NCBI GenBank assembly: GCA_964057225.1
Contig: OZ059895.1
Span: forward strand, 12,090,001-12,154,000
Source of the DNA: Auanema rhodensis
Taxonomy: Eukaryota > Nematoda > Chromadorea > Rhabditida > Rhabditidae
Reading direction: 5' to 3'
Length of the DNA: 64,000 bases
The notes beneath the pieces are model-generated. The model saw only the letters and a program-made list of their open reading frames with translations, made no database searches and was not told where the DNA came from. The position numbers and the translations under genes were made by a program. Below are positions 21,883 to 32,000 of the stretch, piece by piece. Each line of letters starts with the position of its first letter. Position 1 is the stretch's first letter.

Positions 21883-23205
21883 GAAAACAAACATCAAGAA
21901 GCTTTAGACCTCCTTAAAAGAAGTTTAATACAGGCACCCGTTTTAAGCCCACCTAAATCGGACCGTTTGTTCATAGTTGAAAGCGACGGTAGTAACATCG
22001 CCATAGGTGCTGTATTATTACAACCGGAAGATCCAAAACAACCTCTGAAAAATCTACACCCTATCGCATTTGCAAGCAGAAAATTAGTTAAAGCCGAACG
22101 TAACTACGCACCAATCGAGATAGAAGCATTAGGCCTTGTATATGCATTAAATCAATTCCGTACATACATTCTTGGAACTCATACTATATGTATTACGGAC
22201 CATCGACCCCTTACCAGCTTAATGACACGCAGAGACTTATTTGGTCGTCTTGCGAAGTTCCAGCTGGTCATCCAAGAATATGATATTGAAATAAAATATC
22301 GCGCAGGCCAATTAAATAAAGTATGCGATGCTCTATCTCGATATATAGGTGAAGAAGCTAACGATGCTAAGCCGGAAACAAAGAAGAAGAAAATGGAAGA
22401 AATTCACATTAACGCCATAAATACACCAACAATAAAGGAAATTCAACTAAACACCCCTTGGATTAAACAGACGATAGCGGAGATTGAATATAGAGCACAA
22501 AAGAACATGACAGCTAATGACAGATATTGTGTCATAAACGACTTGCTCTATACAAAACCAACAGACAAAAAGCCACAACCCGCTATCGTAATACCACAAG
22601 AACACCCCATAATTGAGGAAATAATCAAAGTTTTTCATGAGGATCCTACAATTGCAGCACATCAAGGAATTATTAAAACAAAAGAAGCAATTCTAAGAAG
22701 ATTCTATTGGACAAATATGCAGAACGACATTACTATATTCATCAAGAACTGCATTAAATGTGCTCAAAGAAAAAAAGATCCACATTCTATGACGGTACAA
22801 CCAATAGGTCATTTTGAGATACCAAGCAAGCCATTTGAACGAGTCCACATGGACGTAATGGGACCATTTCCCCCTTCAAAAAGAAACTGTACCTACGTCA
22901 TTACCATGCAAGACGCATTTACAAAATGGTCAACAACAATTGCTGTACCACAAATAACAACGGAAATCACAATTGACCGATTTCTACGACATTTTGTTTA
23001 CATTTTTGGACCACCCCATCGCTTGATCACCGATAGAGGTTTGAACTTTGTATCCAAAAAGTTCGAAGAAATGTGTACTAAACTTGGAATCAAACATGAA
23101 CCAACACTACCACACCAAAAGAACTCAAATGGACAAGTGGAAAGACTTCACAGAACCCTCGAAGAAGGATTAACCCACTACTTAAAAGAGGACCTTAGTG
23201 ACTGA
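21883..23205 (+). pseudogene. pol: RNase H and integrase of element C
   Basis: Continues the pol frame. RNase H shows ESDGS, IEIEAL and ITDHRPL catalytic motifs. Integrase has an HHCC zinc domain (FHEDPTIAAHQG and CIKCAQRK) and a core with HMDVMGPF, TDRGLNF and QVERLHR, the D,D,E triad. It ends at TGA 23203-23205 where element D has the Trp of DNWDII, again TGG to TGA. Confidence 0.85.
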
Positions 23206-23841
23206 GATACTGTATTACCAAAAATCACTTTTGCTATAAACAATATTCAGCACGCGACTACAGGGATTGCGCCATACATTGCATTATTTGGTAAAGAATG
23301 CAGAATGTCAATGGACGCTGAATTACCAGAAACGATCACCAAAATTCAAGAAATTTCTGAAGAATTACTCCAAAGAAGACCGGATATGGACAAGAGAGAC
23401 AAAATAATAAAGAACCGCATAGCTAAAAATCAAGAAAATGCGAAAAAGAAGAAGGATAGAACGCAAAGAGCACACCATAGAGACATTCAACCGGGCGACA
23501 TGGTGATGACGACCATAAAATCACACCAAATCGGCCAAAAGCTTCGGAGAAGCTATGATGGACCATACGAAGTCATCAACGTAGAAGGATCAAAAGTTCA
23601 AATCAGAAATTCATCAGGAAAACTACAAGATATCCACAAAGATAACTTGAAAATCTTCTCTCCTGCTTCACAAAACATCTCTTACAACACTCGCGCAAGA
23701 CTTCGAGAAAGTCAAGCAGAAGAAGATAGCGACATCGAAATAATAAAAGTGATCAACAGGAACAACAAGGATAGCATAGATACAGAGCCAGAAGATGAAA
23801 ATGAAGACGAAATATGGCTTCCGAGGAATGAAGAAGAATAA
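23206..23841 (+). pseudogene. pol: Integrase C-terminal region of element C
   Basis: Continues the pol frame to the natural stop. It carries a GPY/F-type motif (YDGPYEVINVEG), then an acidic tail rich in Asp and Glu. The equivalent part of element D is longer. Confidence 0.75.
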
Positions 23842-24545
23842 CAACAAGACATTATTCTGCTACATTATTCTAATTATTGTAACAAAATAACGATGAATTA
23901 GAAAAAAAAAATTAATGCTAAATAACATTCAAAATAAAAATAGCATTTAATAGAGATTGAAAAAGGAAAAATAAGGCAAATTCTAAACGAGGAGATGTTA
24001 TGACTAATGGTTCCAAGTTACCGTAATCCTATGCGGACTAGAGGACATTTTGACAACCATCAGAGCTCCATGTGCCTCCTCAAATAAGATGAGATAAACA
24101 CTGGTAGGCGTATAAACCACAATTTCATCTTAAGTGGTAGTCTCCATTAGTAATCAAGGATTCACTCTGGGAGACATATGGAGACACATTATTAAATCAT
24201 AATCTCGGTTCAATTTAGAAATGAGTACTTCTTGAGACCATTAGTCAAAATAATAACATATTCCCATTCATTACTAGACCCTTATTCTACAATCTCTATT
24301 AGGAAATGCTTCAATATTAAGAGAATTAATTTATGAAATTAATAATATTCTAATTCATCGTTACTTTATATTATATCAAACCCCTCTTATAAATTATTGT
24401 AATTTTGTTTTTATACTAATTAAAACTCTATCATACTATAGTTATTGTGAAGCTAAAACAATTGAACTCTAAAACTCAGTTACATATAATGCCCAAATTT
24501 TTGTTTAAAATATCGCGAGGTCGCGACAATCTTTGAAAAAGGGCA
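23842..24545 (+). other. 3' non-coding region and polypurine tract of element C
   Basis: About 700 bp without a credible ORF. The purine-rich TTTGAAAAAGGGCA directly before the 3' LTR is the likely plus-strand primer. Confidence 0.6.
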
Positions 24546-24911
24546 CGTTCCATTCGGAGACTCTATATATGTAACTGCAGGGTTAGAGCCAGACCGACTA
24601 GAGGAATGAGGAATGGCACCGCCTTCCCTCATGCCCCTATTCGGGAGTTCACCCCTTTGCAAGCCCATGGACGGTTTGTATCTAACTTAGTTAATCTTAT
24701 ATATTAGTCTTTGTCTTGTAAATGTAGTTTACTTTATCCTTGTGTTATTGTATTGTAATGATATTGTATTGTGTATAATAAACCTATATATTTCCTTATC
24801 TTATGTAATCCTTATGCTCTGTTTCCATACCGCTACACTTATGGAATACTATACGCGTAGTTGAGCAGACTACAATGGTCTGTTCAATATACGTAGGAGC
24901 ATAATGGAACG
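24546..24911 (+). repeat. 3' LTR of element C
   Basis: 366 bp, near-identical copy of 12857-13222, followed by the TCAT target duplication and resumed 5S sequence. Confidence 0.93.
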
Positions 24912-25302
24912 TCATGCCACGTTGAAAGTACGCCATGCAGCTGATTTTCAATTTTATCTCTTCCGTAACAAATGTTTTTAATTTTCCAGCAGTTTTACTT
25001 AGATAGCTAAACCCAAGGCATCAAAATATCTTCAATCTTATTTCTATATTACATTTATAAACCAGTAGTGCATGAACCTTCATCTTAACTTTATTGTTTC
25101 TACCTATTTCCTATTGAAACAAACATTGTTTAAACACTATACAACTGTGAAACCTTTTTTAATTTATTGTATTTGGATCTCATAAGATTTGATATCATCG
25201 AGGGATTTAGATGTTACGTAGAAAATTACATAACTAAAATGAAATTGGAAAAAAAACAATAACGATGATAAGTATGTAAATCATTGAATATCAGATATTT
25301 TC

Positions 25303-25420
25303 GCTTACGACCATACCACGTTGAAAGTACGCCATCCCGTCCGATCTGGCAAGTCAAGCAACGTTGGGCCCGGTTAGTACTTGGATCGGAGACGGCTTGG
25401 GAATCCCGGGTGCCGTAAGC
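25303..25420 (+). rRNA. 5S ribosomal RNA
   Basis: Consensus 118-nt 5S gene with TTTT terminator; first complete copy after element C. Confidence 0.94.
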
Positions 25421-25832
25421 TTTTCAAATTTTTTTAACGATCATGCCACGTTGAAAGTACGCCATGCAGCTGATTTTCAATTTTATCTCTTCCGTAACAA
25501 ATGTTTTTAATTTTCCAGCAGTTTTACTTAGATAGCTCAACCCAAGGCATCAAAATATCTTCAATCTTATTTCTATATTACAGTTATAAACCAGTAGTTT
25601 ATGAACCTTCATCTTAACTTTACTGTTTCTATCTATTTCCTATTGAAACAAACGTTGTTTAAACACTATACAACTGTGAAACCTTTTTTAATTTATTGTA
25701 TTTGGAGCTCATAAGATTTGATATCATCGAGGGATTTAGATGTAACGTAGAAAATTACATAACTAACATAAAATTGGAAAAAAAAACAATAACGAGGATA
25801 AGTATGTAAATCATTGAATATCAGATATTTTC

Positions 25833-25865
25833 GCTTACGACCAAACCACGTTGAAAGTACGCCAT
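25833..25865 (+). pseudogene. Headless 5S unit (first 33 nt only)
   Basis: Gene start with CCAAACC, then directly GCAGCTG; the gene body is deleted. Confidence 0.9.
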
Positions 25866-26231
25866 GCAGCTGATTCTCAATTTTATCTCTTCCGTAACAA
25901 ATGTTTTCAATTTTCCAGCAGTTTTACTTAGATAGCTCAACCCAAGGCATCAAAATATCTTCAATCTTATTTCTTTATTACAGTTATAAACCAGTAGTTT
26001 ATGAACCTTCATCTTAACTTTACTGTTTCTATCTATTTCCTATTGAAACAAACGTTGTTTAAACACTATACAACTGTGAAACCTTTTTTAATTTATTGTA
26101 TTTGGATCTCATAAGATTTGATATCATCGAGGGATTTAGATGTTACGTAGAAAATTACATAACTAAAATGAAATTGGAAAAAAAACAATAACGAGGATAA
26201 GTATGTAAATCATTGAATATCAGATATTTTC

Positions 26232-26349
26232 GCTTACGACCATACCACGTTGAAAGTACGCCATCCCGTCCGATCTGGCAAGTCAAGCAACGTTGGGCCC
26301 GGTTAGTACTTGGATCGGAGACGGCTTGGGAATCCTGGGTGCCGTAAGC
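26232..26349 (+). rRNA. 5S ribosomal RNA
   Basis: Full-length 5S gene with AATCCTGGG in place of AATCCCGGG. Confidence 0.93.
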
Positions 26350-26761
26350 TTTTCAAATTTTTTTAACGATCATGCCACGTTGAAAGTACGCCATGCAGCT
26401 GATTTTCAATTTTATCTCTTCCGTAACAAATGTTTTTAATTTTCCAGCAGTTTTACTTAGATAGCTCAACCCAAGGCATCAAAATATCTTCAATCTTATT
26501 TCTATATTACAGTTATAAACCAGTAGTTTATGAACCTTCATCTTAACTTTACTGTTTCTATCTATTTCCTATTGAAACAAACGTTGTTTAAACACTATAC
26601 AACTGTGAAACCTTTTTTAATTTATTGTATTTGGAGCTCATAAGATTTGATATCATCGAGGGATTTAGATGTAACGTAGAAAATTACATAACTAACATAA
26701 AATTGGAAAAAAAAACAATAACGAGGATAAGTATGTAAATCATTGAATATCAGATATTTTC

Positions 26762-26794
26762 GCTTACGACCAAACCACGTTGAAAGTACGCCAT
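26762..26794 (+). pseudogene. Headless 5S unit (first 33 nt only)
   Basis: Duplicate of the headless unit at 25833 in the 929-bp repeat. Confidence 0.9.
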
Positions 26795-27160
26795 GCAGCT
26801 GATTCTCAATTTCATCTCTTCCGTAACAAATGTTTTCAATTTTCCAGCAGTTTTACTTAGATAGCTCAACCCAAGGCATCAAAATATCTTCAATCTTATT
26901 TCTTTATTACAGTTATAAACCAGTAGTTTATGAACCTTCATCTTAACTTTACTGTTTCTATCTATTTCCTATTGAAACAAACATTGTTTAAACACTATAC
27001 AACTGTGAAACCTTTTCTAATTTATTGTATTTGGATCTCATAAGATTTGATATCATCGAGGGATTTAGATGTTACGTAGAAAATTACATAACTAACATGA
27101 AATTGGAAAAAAAACAATAACGAGGACAAGTATGTAAATCATTGAATATCAGATATTTTC

Positions 27161-27278
27161 GCTTACGACCATACCACTTTGAAAGTACGCCATCCCGTCC
27201 GATCTGGCAAGTCAAGCAATGTTGGGCCCGGTTAGTACTTGGATTGGAGACGGCTTGGGAATCCCGGGTGCCGTAAGC
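27161..27278 (+). rRNA. 5S ribosomal RNA (variant)
   Basis: Full-length 5S gene with three private changes: CCACTTTG, GCAATGTTG and CTTGGATTGG. The last lies in the internal promoter region, so activity is doubtful. Confidence 0.88.
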
Positions 27279-27621
27279 TTTTCAAATTTTTTTAACGATC
27301 ATGCCACGTTGAAAGTACGCCATGCAGCTGATTTTCAATTTTATCACTTCCGTAACAAATGTTTTCAATTTTCCAGCAGTTTTACTTAGATAGCTCAACC
27401 CAAGGCATTAAAATATCTTCAATCTTATTTCTATATTACAGTTATAAACCAGTAGTTTATGAACCTTCATCTTAACTTTACTGTTTCTATCTATTTCCTA
27501 TTGAAACAAACATTGTTTAAACACTATACAACTGTGAAACCTTTTTTAATTTATTGTATTTGGATCTCATAAGATTTGATATCATCGAGGGATTTAGATG
27601 TAACGTAGAAAATTACATAAC

Positions 27622-27961
27622 CGTTCCATATTGGTTCCTAGGGTTCCGGCTAGGTAACCATATGGACTTTAATAGTGTGAATGCCATTGTAAAAGTAACA
27701 GAGAGTAGAGAAAAAGAAGTTTTATTCAGAATATGGAAATACAATTATAAAAGCAAAATACAATAATCAAATAAATGAAACTACATGTTATGAGAAAGCC
27801 AACCTAGTTGCTTTCTCAGGGGTTTATATAGCAAAATATTAATTACAAATATAATTGAATTTATACAAAAAGTAGTTCAGGTCTAGTTTCTTATTGAATT
27901 CTATTAACCAAAAGTCGGTTGACGTTGTCAACCGCCTTCTTTATAAGACACGTATGGAACA
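27622..27961 (-). repeat. 3' LTR of element D
   Basis: 340 bp, apparently identical to 39021-39360. On the minus strand it starts TGTTCCATACG and ends ATGGAACG, and contains GCTATATAAACC (TATA-like). Confidence 0.94.
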
Positions 27962-28184
27962 TGCCTTATATTGAAAAAGTAGCTGACCTCAGCTATAAGA
28001 AATTAGACCTTTTAAGGAAAAGAAACAAAAGAGAAAAATATATATATAAATGAATTAGAATTAGAATACTAGAATAGGAATAATAGTGTAATAGGAATAA
28101 TATTAAAAAAATGAAAACAATATAAAAAGAAAAAGAAAAGAAAAGAAAAGAGAAGAAAAACTATGAATTCACCTCGTGCAGCTG

Positions 28185-28820
28185 TTATCCTTCTTCCTCC
28201 TCGATTTGTCCCAGCTGGAAGTCGGTCGCGGGTTGCCGGTCGGCGACCGTCCATATGTGGAACAGGCTGACGTCTGTCAGCAGTTCCGTCGCCTGGCCTG
28301 CTATCATCATTTTCTTTCTTTTCTGGTCCGGAGTGGTGGCGCGCGTCGCCATTAGTATCCTTAAGGCCTGGCTGATCAGGTCTCCCGCCTTCCTAATCGA
28401 CTGGTTAGTCGATTCCATCATACTTTCTTCTGTCCAGCTCTTGTGGATCTCTTCCGCGGCCCATCTTGGGATGAGATCCGCGCTAGCTACATTTTCGGAG
28501 GCTGGATAGCCTAGATCTTCGCGTAGTTTGTTGATGGTGGCCTTGGTGCGGGCAGTGGCCTCGGACCAGTTTTGCGCCATTTTGGCCATCTCTTCTTCAT
28601 CATTGTTACATGAACATTGTAACCTTTCCAGAGTCTCTATTAATAGAGTAACTCTGGCTAAATTCTCCGAAAATGATTGGAGGATTCTTATCTTTTTAGT
28701 CCTGTTGTTTGTTGTCTCCAGTTGTTGTAGTTCTATCTGGAGCGAATGTATCTTGATCCACTTTTCCTTGATCATCGCGATAGGTGTCTCGCAGGCTGGT
28801 GGAGGGAAGACGAGTGCCAT
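28185..28820 (-). CDS. Accessory ORF of element D, function unknown
   Basis: 211-codon ORF between the polyprotein and the 3' LTR, same strand as the element. The product looks mostly helical with heptad-like stretches (LQIELQQLETTNNRTKKIR, and LLIETLERLQ followed by a short CSC turn). It starts with a Pro/Cys segment and ends in an acidic tail, QIEEEEG. It has no signal peptide or membrane span. A TATATAAG box lies 44 bp upstream of its ATG at 28871-28864, and the 222-bp gap to the polyprotein stop suggests a separate message. I do not recognise the family. Element C has no counterpart at this place. Codon usage is richer in G and C than the surrounding DNA, so it may have been acquired. Confidence 0.6.
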   Translation of the reverse strand: MALVFPPPACETPIAMIKEKWIKIHSLQIELQQLETTNNRTKKIRILQSFSENLARVTLLIETLERLQCSCNNDEEEMAKMAQNWSEATARTKATINKLREDLGYPASENVASADLIPRWAAEEIHKSWTEESMMESTNQSIRKAGDLISQALRILMATRATTPDQKRKKMMIAGQATELLTDVSLFHIWTVADRQPATDFQLGQIEEEEG

Positions 28821-28863
28821 TCTTGTGGTGCTGGGAGGTTTTCTGCTTGAGGTGAATTTTGAG

Positions 28864-28871
28864 CTTATATA
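28864..28871 (-). promoter_or_regulatory. Possible TATA box for the accessory ORF of element D
   Basis: TATATAAG on the minus strand, 44 bp before the ATG of the 211-codon ORF. Inferred from sequence and spacing only. Confidence 0.35.
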
Positions 28872-29042
28872 GGGTGAAAAAAAATAGGTAAGTATATATT
28901 TTGTGATACATAGATATTAAGATTGATGATTGGGGAAAACATTGTTTTTGTTGTTTGGGTAGCAGATAGAATGAATTATTGTAAATTAATAAAAAAAAAA
29001 TCAATGAATAAAGTTATTTTCCCAAAAAGTTTCTATTTTTGA

Positions 29043-32000
29043 TTAAATGGTTGTTGTTGCTCCAATCACTGTCGAAGGTCGTTTCTTTCGTACAACCGGT
29101 GTTTTTGGTGAATTGAAATGAGCATCAGGTATCTGAGAGCGTGTGAGCCTGTTTTTAGACTCTAAGGTGGGTATCACGCTGTTGTACCTTATTGGTACGT
29201 GGAATGGTTTTGGAGCGGTTATAGGATTTTTGTCTTCTATTCCAAGTGCCAACTTGAGGGCTGAGCTCCATCTTTTGGTTGTGGGTAGCTCTTTACGTCT
29301 CTCTTCATAGAGCTCTTGCCTTGTTTCTTCTCCAATTTTATCGACAAGTTGTTGAAATAAGTTGTTTTCGTCCTTGTCCGTAGCTGACTTGTCTGCCGTA
29401 TTCGGTCCGGTTTCTGCTTGATAATTGTCCTGTTGTGTTTCCCGCGTAATTTCCTGTGGCGCTATTGTTTCTTGTGGTGTTATTGAAGGTCGGCTTTGTT
29501 CGTAGAATTCGTCCTCGTTGTCGCTTTCTGAATCAGAGATTGATGTTGTAGTGGGCGTGCTATTTTTAGCGCGCGTATTTTCCGTATCCTGCTGTGAGCC
29601 GTCGCTATAAATGGCGGGTGCGGAGTCGTTTCTGTTGTGCTCGCTTTCTTCGACGTTGTTATCGTCGGGTGGAAAGTATCTTATATTATTCTTGTGAGCT
29701 ATAATCGTATTCCCTTCGCTATCTGCTAATATTACGTTATTTCCTTTTATTTCCTTGATTATATATGGTCCATCGCTTGTTGTTTGTAATTTATTTGCTG
29801 GCTTTGCTCGCTTGACGAGTGCTCTATTTTCCACGAAGATCTCTCTTTCCTGCGTCCTGTGATTTTCGTCGTATTTCTTCTTCATTCTTTCATTATTCAA
29901 CTCTATCCTTTCATGAATCTTCTCGTGTAAGTCAGGGGCGTTCTTGATTGTGGCTCCTGGAGTTTCTAAGTCCTTATCTATTGGTAACCGAGCTGTTTGT
30001 CCAAACAGACAGTCGTAGGGTGGTGTGCGAGTAGTAGCGTTTGGTAGTCGATTCATCGTAAAAACAATTTTTGGTAGAATAATATCCCAATTGTCTTGAT
30101 CGTCATTAACGTAGGAAGTTAATGCTTCTTCCAGTGTTCTGTGTAGCCGTTCCACTTGACCATTTGCGTTTTTGTAGTATGGCATAGTTGTGTGATGTTC
30201 CGATCCAAGATTATCGCACATGCTTTTGAATTCGTGTGAGACAAAGTTTGATCCATTGTCTGTGATGATTTTCTTTGGGGGTCCGAAGACATAGAATAAG
30301 TGTGTCATAATAGCTGATACTATTTCTTCTGATGTCTGACGAATTAATGGTATCGCTATAATCCATTTGGAAAATGCGTCCTGTATAGATAAAATGTATC
30401 TATTATCCTTTGCAGTTCTAGGTAATGGTCCTAGTATGTCCATATGAACTCGTTCCCATGGATGTGTCACTGTTGGGAAGTTTCTCATTGGTTCAACTGT
30501 GGCTTCATGTGGGTTATTTTTCCTCTTTGCACAGTCGAGACATCTGTTCACATATCTTGTGATATCATCCTGTATTCCTGTCCAAGTGTACCGTCGCAAA
30601 ATGGAGTCTTGAGTCTTATTGATTCCAAGATGTGCTCCGAGAATTGGGTCTTTATGAAATTTTTCTATAATTGGTATTGTGATTGCTGGATCGTTTGGTA
30701 GAATGGCTCGCGGAGTTTGTAAAGCTGTTTTGGGTTTTGCATACAGAGCGTCGTTCACAACGATATATCGATCCATTAGTTGCCTTCCTGCTGTTTTGTT
30801 CCGAATCTTTTCTTTTGTTTCCTTGATCCATTCTGTATTGCCTTGAATGGTCCGAAGGTCCGTAATAGTTGAAATAGTCGAGATTTTGTGTGTAGGAGTT
30901 TCTTTTGGTTTCTTCTTTCTTTCCTTGGCTTCGTTGACTTCGTCTTCAAAATATCGTGAAAGTGCATCACAGACGCTGTTAAGACGTCCTGGGCGATACA
31001 CTATCTCGATGTCGTATTCTTGTAATAAGATTTGAAATTTTGCTAGCCTGCCAATGAGATCTTTTCTTGTCATGAGGCTAGTAAGAGGCCTGTGATCGGT
31101 AATGATTCTTATTGGTGTGCCTAGTATGTAAGTCCGAAATTGATGTACTGCGAAAGTGAGTGCTAAGGCTTCGATTTCAATTGGCGGGTAATTCCGTTCG
31201 GCTTTGTTCAGTTTTCGGCTGGCAAATGCAATTGGGTGAAGTGGTTCCTTGTCGTCTTTAGCCTGTAATAGTACTGCGCCAACTGCAATTATACTTCCAT
31301 CGCTTTCAATGACGTAAGGTCGTTTTGCTATAGGTGCTTGTAGTACAGGAGCTTGACAGAGTATCTGTTTAAGTTGTTGAAATGCTTGTTCTTCTGCATC
31401 TCCCCATTTGAAAGCTGTATCCTTTTTCGTGAGCTCATAAAGTGGTGACGCAATGCCTGCGGCATTTCTAATAAATCTGCGAAAGTAGTTCACAACTCCC
31501 ATAAATGCTCGAACTCCTGTTATTGATTTTGGTCTTGGATAATCTTGGATTGCTTTTACTTTCTGAGGGTCTGGTTTTATTCCTTCGTGTCCAACAATGA
31601 ATCCTAGGAATTTGACTTCTTGTTGTCCAAAGGTACATTTCTTAAGCTTGATTTTTAATCCTAGCTCTGCTGATGCGTTCAGTACTTCGTCGATATCTTG
31701 TAAATGTTTCGTCGTTGATTCCGATATGAGAAGTAGATCGTCGAGATAGACGAAGAGCTTGCATCGTACGTGTTGTTGTAAATATCGTACAGCATTTTGG
31801 AATGTGTGTGGAGCTCCGCAGAGTCCCATCGGCATTCTGCAGTATTGATAAGTTCCGCTCGTAGTAGTGAATGCGGTGAGGTGTCTATCTTCTGATCTAA
31901 GAGGGATTTGAAAGAATCCAGATACTAGATCAAAGTTACTGAAGATACGCGCTCCGGCTGCTAGGTCCAAGATGTCTTGAATGTTAGATATAACGTAGAT

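Larger units (their letters stand above)
12857..24911 (+). mobile_element. Ty3/Gypsy-like LTR retrotransposon C with envelope-like region, coding part broken
   Basis: 12,055-bp element bounded by 366-bp LTRs and a 4-bp target duplication TCAT (12853-12856 and 24912-24915). LTR ends form an inverted repeat CGTTCCATT...AATGGAACG. The order is LTR, tRNA-Gln primer site, long leader carrying an antisense gene, Gag, envelope-like glycoprotein, protease, RT, RNase H, integrase, 3' region, LTR. The frame that starts at 15141 continues to 18203; a frameshift between 18203 and 18286 leads to the frame that ends at 23841. In-frame stops lie at 17262-17264, 19543-19545, 21880-21882 and 23203-23205. The two LTRs differ at about two sites by eye (CGTTCT/CGTTCC and GCTTTG/GCTCTG), so the insertion is young although the coding region is broken. 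Confidence 0.93.
24912..27621 (+). repeat. Tandem 5S rDNA array, block 2 (3 full genes, 2 headless units)
   Basis: Continues the array after element C, starting inside the degenerate 5S fragment (GCCACGTTGAAAGTACGCC). Unit starts are 25303, 25833 (headless), 26232, 26762 (headless) and 27161. The pair full plus headless repeats with a 929-bp period. Both headless copies carry CCAAACCACG. No other gene in the spacers. Interrupted by element D at TAAC 27618-27621. Confidence 0.95.

Noticed and set aside
17262..23205. TGA codons of element C as selenocysteine or reassigned Trp
   Set aside because: The Polinton and element D use TGA as stop, a frameshift and a TAA are also present, and no selenocysteine structure was sought or seen. 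Simple decay explains it.
28255..28872. Plus-strand ORFs opposite the accessory ORF of element D
   Set aside because: They mirror the minus-strand ORF, which has the better position and composition.
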